Shown: piece by piece, positions 45,149-53,361 of the stretch
Layout: the number at the start of each line of letters is the position of its first letter
Numbering within the stretch: position 1 is the first letter of the stretch
From: Flavobacterium terrigena
Lineage (GTDB): Bacteria; Bacteroidota; Bacteroidia; Flavobacteriales; Flavobacteriaceae
Assembly (NCBI RefSeq): GCF_900108955.1
Contig: NZ_FNYA01000003.1
Coordinates: forward strand, 186,001 to 250,000
Reading direction: 5' to 3'
Length of the DNA stretch: 64,000 nt
Notes under the pieces: generated by a model
What the model saw: only the letters and a program-made list of their open reading frames with translations
The model's database searches: none
What the model was told of the DNA's origin: nothing
Translations under genes and position numbers: made by a program

Positions 45149-46462
45149 ATGAAAAAAATTAAACACCCTTTTTTAATAACCACTTTATTATTTTCAGTTT
45201 TTGGATTGGCGCAAGACACGCTGACTATTTCTAAAAACGATATTTCTAAGAAAATTTCAGAAAATAATTTACAAGTGAGAATTGCTGAAAAAAACTTTCA
45301 GTCGGCAAAAGCAGATTATAACCAATCGAAAGCAGTTTTCTTACCGAATATTAATGTTTCGCACACTGGGATTTCAACCACCAATCCTTTAATGGCTTTC
45401 GGTTCGAAATTAAATCAGGAAATTTTAACGGCTTCAGATTTCAATCCCGCTTTATTAAATGATCCAGCAAAAACACAAAATTTTGCTACAAAATTCGAAA
45501 TTCAACAACCCCTTATTAATGTAGATGGTTTTTATGGAAGACAAGCTGCAAAAGCAAAAATGGAAGCGTTCCAACTACAAACTGAACGCACTAAAGAATA
45601 TTTAGAATTAGAAGTTTCGAAAGCTTATATGCAATTGCAACTGGCCTATAAAGCCGTGAGCGTTTTAGAAAAAGCCAATACCACTGGAAAAGCCAATTTG
45701 AAATTAGTAGAAAACTATTTCAAACAAGGCATGTTGCAAAAAACCGATTTATTAAATGTGCAAGTTCGTGTAAGTGAAATCGCAAATCAATTGCAATACG
45801 CGAAAAGTAACGTACAAAATGCGTCAGATTATTTAGGATTTTTGTTAAACGAAGACACACAAGGAAAAATCTACAAACCTGCTGAAGCTTTAGAAAACTC
45901 CATTGCGATTGAAGCAATAAACACCACTTTATCTGAAAACAGAAAAGACATTCAAGCGATGACAAAATCTTCGGAAGCGTATGCGAAAATGTTAAAATCT
46001 TCAAAAATGACATTCCTGCCAAGATTAAACGCTTTTGGAAGTTATGAAATGTACGATAAAAATATCTTAGGAACTTCGGCAAAAGGATATGTAGTTGGTG
46101 CCCAATTATCTTGGAATGTTTTCGACGGCTATAAATCTATCGGAAAATTCGAAAAAGCGAAAGCGGAATCTCAAAAAGCCGATGCGGAAAAAGACCAATA
46201 CACCAAACAAAGTCAATTGGAATTAAACAAAACGAATCGCCAATTAAAAGACGCGGAAAACAAAGTGAATTTATCACAATTAGCTTTCGAACAATCACAA
46301 GAAGCCTACAGAATTCGTCAAAACAGATTCGCGCAAGGTTTAGAAAAAACAACAGATTTATTGCAATCCGAAACACAAATGATTCAAAAAGAATTAGAAC
46401 AATTACAAGCGGTTTTCGAATATAATTTTACAAAACAATATTTACAGTTTTTAACGAAGTAA
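45149..46462 (+). CDS. TolC-family outer-membrane efflux protein
   Basis: 437 residues with signal peptide MKKIKHPFLITTLLFSVFGLAQ. Two OEP repeats with long amphipathic coiled helices (about 35-235 and 250-437), Ala/Gln/Lys-rich as in TolC/OprM tunnels; GVSTTNPLMAFGSKL-like and GAQLSWNVFDGYK segments form barrel strands. It is the outer-membrane duct of a tripartite pump with the adaptor and RND permease encoded next. First gene of the operon, 20 bp after the -7 box paired with the Crp/Fnr-type operator. Confidence 0.93.
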   Translation: MKKIKHPFLITTLLFSVFGLAQDTLTISKNDISKKISENNLQVRIAEKNFQSAKADYNQSKAVFLPNINVSHTGISTTNPLMAFGSKLNQEILTASDFNPALLNDPAKTQNFATKFEIQQPLINVDGFYGRQAAKAKMEAFQLQTERTKEYLELEVSKAYMQLQLAYKAVSVLEKANTTGKANLKLVENYFKQGMLQKTDLLNVQVRVSEIANQLQYAKSNVQNASDYLGFLLNEDTQGKIYKPAEALENSIAIEAINTTLSENRKDIQAMTKSSEAYAKMLKSSKMTFLPRLNAFGSYEMYDKNILGTSAKGYVVGAQLSWNVFDGYKSIGKFEKAKAESQKADAEKDQYTKQSQLELNKTNRQLKDAENKVNLSQLAFEQSQEAYRIRQNRFAQGLEKTTDLLQSETQMIQKELEQLQAVFEYNFTKQYLQFLTK

Positions 46463-46492
46463 ATTTTAATAATCAATTTCAATTTTAAAAAG

Positions 46493-47578
46493 ATGAAAAA
46501 AAATATAGCAATTTTAACCCTTTCCACTTTAGTATTTCTTTCATGTGGAAAAGAAAAAAAAGAACTAACTAACAACGAACCAGCTATTAAAGTTGTAGTG
46601 AATGGTTTAGCCACAAATAACTCAGAATTCATCACCGCAAGCGGAAAAACAGAAGCGGAAAGCAGTGCCAATTTAAGCACAAGAATGATGGGTTATGTGA
46701 CTAAAGTTCACGTAAAAACAGGTCAGAAAGTTTCTGCTGGACAATTATTGGTAAGCATTAATAGTTCCGATTTACAAGCAAAAAAAGCGCAAGTTGACGC
46801 GTCTATTTTACAAGCGACTGCAGCCTATAATAACGCGAAAAAAGACTATGATAGATTTACGGCTTTATTCAGTCAACAAAGTGCTTCTCAAAAAGAATTA
46901 GACGATATGACCTCTCGTTACGAAATGTCAAAAGCTGGTTTAGCTGGTGCGAAACAAATGCGTAATGAAGTTATGGCGCAGTTTTCTTACTCTAATATTA
47001 CCGCTCCATTTTCTGGAGAAGTTACGAATACATTCATTAAAGAAGGCGACATGGCTAACCCAGGAATGCCTTTAGTAAGCGTAGAAGGAGTTTCTAGAAT
47101 GCAAGTAACGGCAATGGTTTCGGAAGGTGATATTTCTCAAATTAAAAACGGAATGCCAGTGAAAATTATGGTAAAATCGTTAAATAAAGAAGTGTCAGGT
47201 AAAGTTTCAGAAGTGAGTGGTTCTGCTAAAAACACAGGTGGACAATACTTAGTAAAAGTGACTTTAAACTCCAACGACAAAACCATTTTATCAGGAATGT
47301 TCGTAAATGTTCAATTTCCAATCGCTAATCAACCAAAATCAGAAACTACTTTAAAATCAGATAAAGTAATGGTTCCAGAAAGTGCTTTGGTAAAACAAGG
47401 ACAATTAACAGGGATTTACACGATAGCCAACGGTAAAACAGCCATTTTAAGATGGATTAGAACCGGAAAAGCCTTTGGTAATCAAGTAGAAGTTTTATCA
47501 GGATTATCTGCAAACGAGCAATATATTGTTTCTGCAGAAGGTAAGTTATATAACGGAGCTAATGTGAGTATTCACTAA
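46493..47578 (+). CDS. RND efflux periplasmic adaptor (membrane-fusion lipoprotein)
   Basis: 361 residues. Lipobox FLSCG predicts acylation at Cys18 after signal-peptidase II cleavage. The biotinyl-lipoyl-like halves appear as VTKVHVKTGQKVSAGQLLVSI and ITAPFSGEVTNTFIKEGDMANPG, separated by a coiled hairpin (about 90-155). Beta-barrel and membrane-proximal domains follow (VSEGDISQIKNGMPVKIMVK). It bridges the TolC-like duct and the RND pump. It lies 30 bp after the TolC gene and 44 bp before the permease gene. Confidence 0.94.
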   Translation: MKKNIAILTLSTLVFLSCGKEKKELTNNEPAIKVVVNGLATNNSEFITASGKTEAESSANLSTRMMGYVTKVHVKTGQKVSAGQLLVSINSSDLQAKKAQVDASILQATAAYNNAKKDYDRFTALFSQQSASQKELDDMTSRYEMSKAGLAGAKQMRNEVMAQFSYSNITAPFSGEVTNTFIKEGDMANPGMPLVSVEGVSRMQVTAMVSEGDISQIKNGMPVKIMVKSLNKEVSGKVSEVSGSAKNTGGQYLVKVTLNSNDKTILSGMFVNVQFPIANQPKSETTLKSDKVMVPESALVKQGQLTGIYTIANGKTAILRWIRTGKAFGNQVEVLSGLSANEQYIVSAEGKLYNGANVSIH

Positions 47579-47622
47579 TCCGTTTTTAGTGCTAAGACAT
47601 TAAATTCTTAAACAAAAAAATC

Positions 47623-50600
47623 ATGCAAGAAGGTATATCAGGTAAAATTGCCCATTTTTTCATCAACTCTAAATTAACGATTTTGTTAATGGTTGGTTTG
47701 ATGATCATCGGGGTGTATAGTTCGTTCTTAATTCCTCGTGAAGAAGAACCACAAATCGCTATTCCAATGGCGGATATTATGATTGGCTATCCAGGCGCAA
47801 GTCCGGCAGAAGTAGAAAGTCGTGTTATTAAACCCTTAGAAAAAGTATTGTCTAACATCAAAGGTGTAGAACATTTACATAGTATGGCAATGAACGGTCA
47901 GGCTATGATAATTGTGCAGTTTTATGTAGGCGAAGATTCAGAACGCTCGTATGTGAAATTGTACGATGAGTTAATGAAAAACGAAAATATTTTCCCAAAA
48001 GGCGTATACAAACCTATGGTAAAAACACGTTCCATTGACGATGTTCCTATGCTAGGTGTTACACTTTGGAGTGAAAAATTGAACGATTTCGAAATTCGTC
48101 AAATTGCGGAAGAAGTTACTTCGGAAATTGAAAAAGTAAAAGATGTTGCCATTACGAAAGAAATTGGAGGAAGAACCCGCGAACTAAAAGTCGTTTTAGA
48201 TAAAGATAAAATGGCGGAAAATGGTGTGGATGCTTTAGGAATTATGCAAATGATTCAAGCAAATAACGGCAGTTCTCAGTCAGGAAGTTTTGTAAATAAT
48301 GACAAAGAATATCTACTTACAACTGGAGAATTTTTATCGACTTCAGAAGACGTAGAAAATTTGGTTGTAGGTGTGAATGCCAATATGCCAGTCTATTTAA
48401 AACAAGTGGCGGCAATTCAAGACGGACCGTCAACACCAAGAAGTTACGTGTCTTTCGGATACGGAAAAGCAAATGAAAAGTATGCGAAAAACAAATCGGA
48501 ATATCCTGCTGTTACAATTTCTGTTGGAAAAGTAAAAGGCGCGGATGCGATGAAAATTTCGGATAAAATCATCGAGAAAATCGAAACCTTAAAAAAGACC
48601 TTAATTACAAATGATGTTCACGTAGAAATCTCTAGAAATTACGGAGAAACGGCTTCTCATAAAGTTGGCGAATTATTAATGCACTTAGGTGTGGCGATAA
48701 TCGCGGTAACGCTTTTAGTAATGCTTGCTATGGGTTGGCGTGGTGGTTTAGTGGTTTTCTTTTCAGTGCCATTAACGTTTGCCTTAACCTTGTTTGCTTA
48801 TTATATGTTGGGTTACACGTTAAACAGAATTACGCTTTTCGCCTTAGTTTTTGTGGTGGGAATTGTGGTAGATGACAGTATTATCATCGCTGAAAACATG
48901 CACCGACATTTTAAAATGAAGCGATTGCCGTTCAAACAAGCTGCGATTTATGCAATTAACGAAGTAGGAAATCCAACTATTTTAGCCACTTTTACAGTAA
49001 TTGCTGCTATTTTACCAATGGCTTTCGTGTCAGGAATGATGGGGCCTTACATGAGTCCAATGCCAATTGGTGCTTCCATTGCGATGTTACTTTCGTTGTT
49101 TGTTGCCTTAACGGTTACACCATATTTAGGTTACCATTTATTACACGAAAAAGAGGAACAAGAACACAAAGCAGAACAAGGTTTAGAAACATCTTGGATT
49201 TATAAATTATATAATAAAATTGAACGTCCCTTTTTAGAAAATTCTACGAAACGTAGAGTGATGTTAGGAATTACAGTGGTTTTATTAGCAGGTTCTGTAT
49301 TAATGTTTTTCACGAAATCGGTTTTAGTAAAAATGTTGCCTTTCGATAATAAAAACGAATTCCAAGTGGTAATCGATATGCCAGAAGGAACTACGTTAGA
49401 AAGAACAGCAGTTGTTACGCAAGAAATTGCACAATATTTAACTACCGTTCCAGAAGTAGTGAATTATCAAAATTATATTGGAACGTCTGCGCCTATTACG
49501 TTTAACGGATTGGTTCGTCATTACGATTTACGTGGTGGAAGCAATATGGCTGATATTCAAGTCAATTTATTACACAAAGAAGACAGAGATTTGCAAAGTC
49601 ACGATATTGCAAAAGTAGTTCGCCCAGAAGTGCAAAAAATCGCAAAAAAGTATGGTGCGAATGTGAAAATTATTGAAGTGCCACCAGGACCACCAGTTTT
49701 ATCAACTTTGGTTGCTGAAATTTACGGACCAGATTACAAACAACAAATTGAAGTAGCTAACCAAGTAAAAGGAATTTTAGAAAAAACTACTGATATTGTG
49801 GATATTGATTGGTATGTAGAAGACAATCAAACGGAATATAAATTGGAAGTCGACAAGGAAAAAGCGATGTTAAACGGAATCGCACCACAACAAATTGTTG
49901 GAAATTTGACGTATTTGTTAAAAGAATATCCGATTTCTAATTTGTACGATGAAAATTCAAACAACAGCGTTGGAATTGTTCTTTCTCTAGATGATAAAGA
50001 CAAAACATCACTTCAAGATATTCAGAATTTAAAAATAAAAGGCAGTCAAGGAAATGTAGTTCCAGTTTCCGATTTGGTAAAAGTGAAAGAAGATGTTTTA
50101 CAAAAAACGATCTATAGAAAAGACCAAAAACGAGTAGTTTACGTAACTGCAGATATGGCTGGAGAATTAGAAAGTCCGGTATATGCAATTTTAGGAATGA
50201 ACGAAGAATTGCAAAAAATGAAATTACCAAAAGGTTATAAAGTCAACGAATTGTACATGGAACAACCATCAGATGAAAGTGATTTTACCGTAAAATGGGA
50301 TGGTGAATGGCAAATTACTTTAGAAGTGTTCCGTGATTTAGGAATTGCATTCGGAGTGGTAATTGTAATTATTTATATGTTGATTGTAGGTTGGTTCCAA
50401 AACTTTAAAACACCAATTGTCATGATGCTAGCGATTCCGCTTTCGTTAGTGGGAATTGTTTTCGGACACTGGTTGTTAGGTGCTTATTTCACCGCAACTT
50501 CTTTCATTGGAATGATTGCTTTAGCTGGAGTTATGGTTCGGAATTCCGTTTTACTTATCGATTTTATTGAAATTCGATTAAACGAAGGTATTCCATTAAA

Positions 50601-50838
50601 ACAAGCTATTATTGAAGCTGGTGCCGTAAGAACCACACCAATTTTACTAACAACAGGTGCAGTTGTAATTGGAGCCTTAATTATTTTATTCGATCCAATT
50701 TTTCAAGGATTAGCCATTTCATTAGTATTTGGAGCTGTAGTTTCTACCATATTAACTTTACTTGTAGTGCCAATTATTTACTATGTCACGGAAAGAAAAA
50801 AATGGGAGAAAAAGAGTGTTGAGGAAATAAACCAATAA
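47623..50838 (+). CDS. RND-superfamily efflux permease (AcrB/HAE1-like)
   Basis: 1071 residues, about 12 membrane helices in the classic 1+5 / 1+5 layout with two large periplasmic domains. Proton-relay acids are present in VGIVVDDSIIIAENM (Asp417, Asp418) on helix 4. Start FFINSKLTILLMVGLMIIGVYS is helix 1, and IPREEEPQIAIPMADIMI opens the first porter loop. It uses the proton gradient to export substrates through the partner adaptor and TolC-like duct. The substrate is not predictable: the presence of a double Asp and the lack of CzcA-type metal motifs favour an organic or drug-like substrate. The small P-II-like gene follows 10 bp later. Confidence 0.93.
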   Translation: MQEGISGKIAHFFINSKLTILLMVGLMIIGVYSSFLIPREEEPQIAIPMADIMIGYPGASPAEVESRVIKPLEKVLSNIKGVEHLHSMAMNGQAMIIVQFYVGEDSERSYVKLYDELMKNENIFPKGVYKPMVKTRSIDDVPMLGVTLWSEKLNDFEIRQIAEEVTSEIEKVKDVAITKEIGGRTRELKVVLDKDKMAENGVDALGIMQMIQANNGSSQSGSFVNNDKEYLLTTGEFLSTSEDVENLVVGVNANMPVYLKQVAAIQDGPSTPRSYVSFGYGKANEKYAKNKSEYPAVTISVGKVKGADAMKISDKIIEKIETLKKTLITNDVHVEISRNYGETASHKVGELLMHLGVAIIAVTLLVMLAMGWRGGLVVFFSVPLTFALTLFAYYMLGYTLNRITLFALVFVVGIVVDDSIIIAENMHRHFKMKRLPFKQAAIYAINEVGNPTILATFTVIAAILPMAFVSGMMGPYMSPMPIGASIAMLLSLFVALTVTPYLGYHLLHEKEEQEHKAEQGLETSWIYKLYNKIERPFLENSTKRRVMLGITVVLLAGSVLMFFTKSVLVKMLPFDNKNEFQVVIDMPEGTTLERTAVVTQEIAQYLTTVPEVVNYQNYIGTSAPITFNGLVRHYDLRGGSNMADIQVNLLHKEDRDLQSHDIAKVVRPEVQKIAKKYGANVKIIEVPPGPPVLSTLVAEIYGPDYKQQIEVANQVKGILEKTTDIVDIDWYVEDNQTEYKLEVDKEKAMLNGIAPQQIVGNLTYLLKEYPISNLYDENSNNSVGIVLSLDDKDKTSLQDIQNLKIKGSQGNVVPVSDLVKVKEDVLQKTIYRKDQKRVVYVTADMAGELESPVYAILGMNEELQKMKLPKGYKVNELYMEQPSDESDFTVKWDGEWQITLEVFRDLGIAFGVVIVIIYMLIVGWFQNFKTPIVMMLAIPLSLVGIVFGHWLLGAYFTATSFIGMIALAGVMVRNSVLLIDFIEIRLNEGIPLKQAIIEAGAVRTTPILLTTGAVVIGALIILFDPIFQGLAISLVFGAVVSTILTLLVVPIIYYVTERKKWEKKSVEEINQ

Positions 50839-50848
50839 ATTGTAACCT

Positions 50849-51154
50849 ATGAAACTATTAATAATAACATCAATTTCTGAATTTGAAAACGAAATAAAAC
50901 AAATGCTAGTGAAAGCAAATGTGAAAAATTTTTCATACAAAGAAGTTATGGGCTATCATAACACAAGTAATGAGGCTATTGGTGATAACTGGTTTGCCAC
51001 AGAAATGAATGAGAATGAAAGTATGTTATTTTATGCTTTTGTACCAAGCGAAAATGTGGAAATGATTTTTAATGCAATTAATGAATTTAATGGAAAACAA
51101 GAAACACTTTCAAAAATTCATGTGGCCACAGTAAATATTGAGAATTCAAATTAA
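50849..51154 (+). CDS. Small P-II/ferredoxin-fold-like protein in the efflux operon
   Basis: 101 residues, no signal peptide. The pattern MKLLIITSISEFENEIKQML, then KNFSYKEVMGYHN, and a final beta-rich stretch (KIHVATVNIE) is the beta-alpha-beta order of P-II-like or DUF3240-type trimeric ferredoxin-fold proteins. The T-loop nucleotide residues of GlnB are not evident. P-II-like partners encoded next to RND pumps could modulate the transporter or bind a ligand or metal, but this is inference. It sits 10 bp after the RND gene and 29 bp before the DUF2892 gene. Confidence 0.65.
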   Translation: MKLLIITSISEFENEIKQMLVKANVKNFSYKEVMGYHNTSNEAIGDNWFATEMNENESMLFYAFVPSENVEMIFNAINEFNGKQETLSKIHVATVNIENSN

Positions 51155-51183
51155 TTTAGTAATAATATATAAAAAGCATAAAT

Positions 51184-51369
51184 ATGAAAAACAGAATCAT
51201 CCGAGCAATAGCAGGAAGTTTTGTACTAATCAGTATTTTACTTTCCATTTATGTCAACCAAAATTGGTTATGGTTTACAGCCTTTGTAGGTGCTAATTTA
51301 TTGCAATCTTCCATCACCAAATGGTGTTTAATGGAAGATATTTTAGCCAAATTAGGGGTGAAAGATTAA
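51184..51369 (+). CDS. DUF2892 (YgaP-type) small membrane protein
   Basis: 61 residues with two hydrophobic helices (about 6-24 and 28-44). RIIRAIAGSFVLISILLS and FTAFVGANLLQSSITKWCLME match the DUF2892 inner-membrane module, which is fused to rhodanese in E. coli YgaP. The conserved Cys (KWCLME, Cys48) is present. The family is often linked to sulfane-sulfur metabolism. As the last gene of the efflux operon it links that operon to the sulfur transporters that follow. Confidence 0.88.
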   Translation: MKNRIIRAIAGSFVLISILLSIYVNQNWLWFTAFVGANLLQSSITKWCLMEDILAKLGVKD

Positions 51370-51371
51370 TT

Positions 51372-51408
51372 AAAAAGCCGTTCTAAAATATTTTAGAACG
51401 GCTTTTTG
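51372..51408. terminator. Terminator ending the efflux operon
   Basis: A 17-bp perfect stem with core AAAGCCGTTCTAAAA (51372-51388 with 51391-51407) and a T-run. The stem core is shared with the terminator at 53307. Confidence 0.92.
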
Positions 51409-51431
51409 ATATTCGTCTTAACAACACTTAT

Positions 51432-51479
51432 CTCTGTAACAATTGTTACTGATTCTCGTATTTTATGGACTTAAATTTG
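51432..51479 (+). promoter_or_regulatory. Crp/Fnr-type operator and -7 box upstream of the sulfur-transport operon
   Basis: ctctgtaacaattgttactg (51432-51451) contains the perfect palindrome GTAACAATTGTTAC (51436-51449) and is followed by TAAATTTG (51472-51479). Centre-to-centre distance is 33 bp, identical to the site before the TolC gene, and 18 of 20 bases match. No TTG -33 is present. Confidence 0.75.
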
Positions 51480-51523
51480 TAGTTTAGCTTAAGTTTTAGA
51501 CAAATTGAAACAATCTTTTTTAT

Positions 51524-52309
51524 ATGCAAATAATTGGTTTTACATTAAGTATTTTGATTGGTATTTCTCTCGGTCTAATTGGGAGCGGTGGTTCTATACT
51601 TACCATTCCAATTTTGGTTTATATATTTCATGTGTCGCCAAGTGATGCTACAACGTATTCTCTTTTCATCGTTGGAATTTCTGCATTAGTAGGAAGTATT
51701 AATGGTGCCAAAAATAAATTACTTGATTATAAAACGGCCTTGTATTTTGGTTTACCAAGTGTAATTTCTGTTTTTTTGATGCGTAAATTGTTAGTGCCAT
51801 TACTACCAAATGAACTTTTTAGGATATCAAATTTTACAGTTACAAAAGATTTACTGATAATGATCGTGTTTTCTGTTTTGATGATTTTGGCTTCCTTCTC
51901 AATGATACAAAAAAGAAAAACTACTGAGAATGATAGTTTAGAAATAAATTACAATCTTTTAATTTTAAAAGGTATTTTCGTTGGTTTGTTAACGGGTTTT
52001 GTTGGTGTAGGTGGCGGATTTTTAATCATTCCTGCTTTGATATTTACGGCAAAATTAACCATGAAAAAGGCAGTGGCCACTTCTTTAATTATCATCGTTT
52101 TCAATTCACTAATCGGATTTTTAGGTAGTATTTCAAACACATCAATAGAGTGGAATTTTTTAATGCTTTTTACGTTCTTTTCTATAATTGGAATTTTTAT
52201 AGGAATGTATTTAAGTAAAATAATACCTAACGAAAAATTAAAACCAGTTTTTGGTTGGTTTGTATTAATAACTGGAATCTATATTGTCGTAAAAGAATTA
52301 ATAATTTAA
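51524..52309 (+). CDS. TauE/SafE-family sulfite/organosulfonate exporter
   Basis: 261 residues with about eight membrane helices in two repeats. Repeat motifs GLIGSGGSILTIPILVYI (N-terminal) and GFVGVGGGFLIIPALIF (C-terminal) are the glycine-rich signatures of the TauE/SafE (DUF81) family, followed by AVATSLIIIVFNSLIGFLG. Members move sulfite, sulfoacetate or related anions across the inner membrane. First gene of a three-gene unit with two YeeE/YedE halves (10 bp to the next), preceded by the Crp/Fnr-type operator. Confidence 0.92.
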   Translation: MQIIGFTLSILIGISLGLIGSGGSILTIPILVYIFHVSPSDATTYSLFIVGISALVGSINGAKNKLLDYKTALYFGLPSVISVFLMRKLLVPLLPNELFRISNFTVTKDLLIMIVFSVLMILASFSMIQKRKTTENDSLEINYNLLILKGIFVGLLTGFVGVGGGFLIIPALIFTAKLTMKKAVATSLIIIVFNSLIGFLGSISNTSIEWNFLMLFTFFSIIGIFIGMYLSKIIPNEKLKPVFGWFVLITGIYIVVKELII

Positions 52310-52319
52310 TTTATTAAAT

Positions 52320-52886
52320 ATGTTAGAACTTATCAAACAACCTTGGCATTGGGCTGTTGCGGGTACATTAATAGGGTTAATTGTTCCAATATTATTACTT
52401 TTGGGTAATAAAAAATTAGGAGTTTCTTCTTCCATGAGACACTTATGCGCCATATTTATACCAAGAAAAATTCCTTTTTTTAATTATGATTGGAAAAAAG
52501 AGATCTGGAATCTTTTCTTTGTTTTTGGAATCTTTTTAGGTGGTTTTATTGCTGCGAAATTTCTAACTAACACAAACCAAATCGTAATAGCTGAAAGCAC
52601 TAAAGAAATATTAGCAGGATACGGTATTACCGATTTTAGCCAAATCATGCCAACACAAATATTTTCATTAGAAAACATATTTACATTAAGAGGATTTTTC
52701 TTTTTTGTAGTAGGTGGTTTTTTAGTAGGTTTTGGTTCAAGATATGCTGGTGGTTGCACAAGCGGACATTCCATTATGGGAATTTCTACTTTTCAATTAC
52801 CATCACTTATTGCTACATGTTGCTTTATGATTGGAGGTTTTTTTACGGCAAATGTTATATTGCCAATAATCTTTAAATTTATTTAA
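52320..52886 (+). CDS. YeeE/YedE-type sulfur transporter, first half
   Basis: 188 residues, about five membrane helices. The family hallmark GSRYAGGCTSGHSIMG carries the conserved Cys that relays thiosulfate in YeeE/TsuA proteins; a second Cys sits in SSSMRHLCAIFIPRK near the N-terminus. It corresponds to one repeat of a full-length YeeE. With the next gene (2-bp gap) it would reconstitute the two-repeat transporter in the inner membrane. The substrate is probably thiosulfate or another sulfane-sulfur species (family knowledge). Confidence 0.9.
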   Translation: MLELIKQPWHWAVAGTLIGLIVPILLLLGNKKLGVSSSMRHLCAIFIPRKIPFFNYDWKKEIWNLFFVFGIFLGGFIAAKFLTNTNQIVIAESTKEILAGYGITDFSQIMPTQIFSLENIFTLRGFFFFVVGGFLVGFGSRYAGGCTSGHSIMGISTFQLPSLIATCCFMIGGFFTANVILPIIFKFI

Positions 52887-52888
52887 AA

Positions 52889-53299
52889 ATGAAAAATTTA
52901 AAATATTTAATAGTTGGAATCTTATTCGGTATTATTTTCGTTAAAGCCGAAATATTAAGCTGGTTTCGTATTCATGAAATGTTTCGCTTGCAATCTTTCT
53001 TTATGTATGGCATAATTGGAACAGCAATTATTGTTTCGATGTTATCTATATTTATTATCAAAAAATTCAATATTAAAACCTTTTCAGGAGAAGACATTGT
53101 TATCGAAGATAAAGAAAGCAATAAAGGTCAAATTTATGGTGGATTAATTTTCGGAATTGGATGGGCAATCACTGGTTCTTGTCCAGGTCCATTGTATGCA
53201 CAAATAGGCGCTGGCTTTTTAGTAGTTGGTGTTGTTTATCTGAGCGCCGTTTTTGGCACTTGGTGCTATGGATACGTCAAAAATAAGTTACCTCATTAA
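52889..53299 (+). CDS. YeeE/YedE-type sulfur transporter, second half (DUF6691-like)
   Basis: 136 residues, four membrane helices. FRIHEMFRLQSFFMYG is the typical beginning, and GWAITGSCPGPLYAQIGAG carries the conserved Cys (TGSCPGP) of the second sulfur-transport repeat. It is almost certainly the partner of the preceding gene, spaced by 2 bp, giving a heterodimeric YeeE. Last gene of the unit, followed by a terminator shared with convergent tyrS. Confidence 0.9.
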   Translation: MKNLKYLIVGILFGIIFVKAEILSWFRIHEMFRLQSFFMYGIIGTAIIVSMLSIFIIKKFNIKTFSGEDIVIEDKESNKGQIYGGLIFGIGWAITGSCPGPLYAQIGAGFLVVGVVYLSAVFGTWCYGYVKNKLPH

Positions 53300-53306
53300 T
53301 AAAAAC

Positions 53307-53342
53307 AAAGCCGTTCTAAAATCAATCAGAACGGCTTTTTAA
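53307..53342. terminator. Bidirectional terminator between sulfur operon and tyrS
   Basis: AAAGCCGTTCT (53307-53317) pairs with AGAACGGCTTT (53328-53338), then T residues. Its core is identical to that of the terminator at 51372. Confidence 0.9.
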
Positions 53343-53361
53343 ATTTTTTAATAAAAACAGC

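Noticed and set aside
45720..46376. Two minus-strand frames (120 and 79 codons)
   Set aside because: Antisense to the TolC-family gene; low-complexity Leu/Phe-rich translation typical of shadow frames.
52484..52774. Minus-strand 96-codon frame
   Set aside because: Antisense to the first YeeE/YedE half, whose signature motifs are unambiguous.
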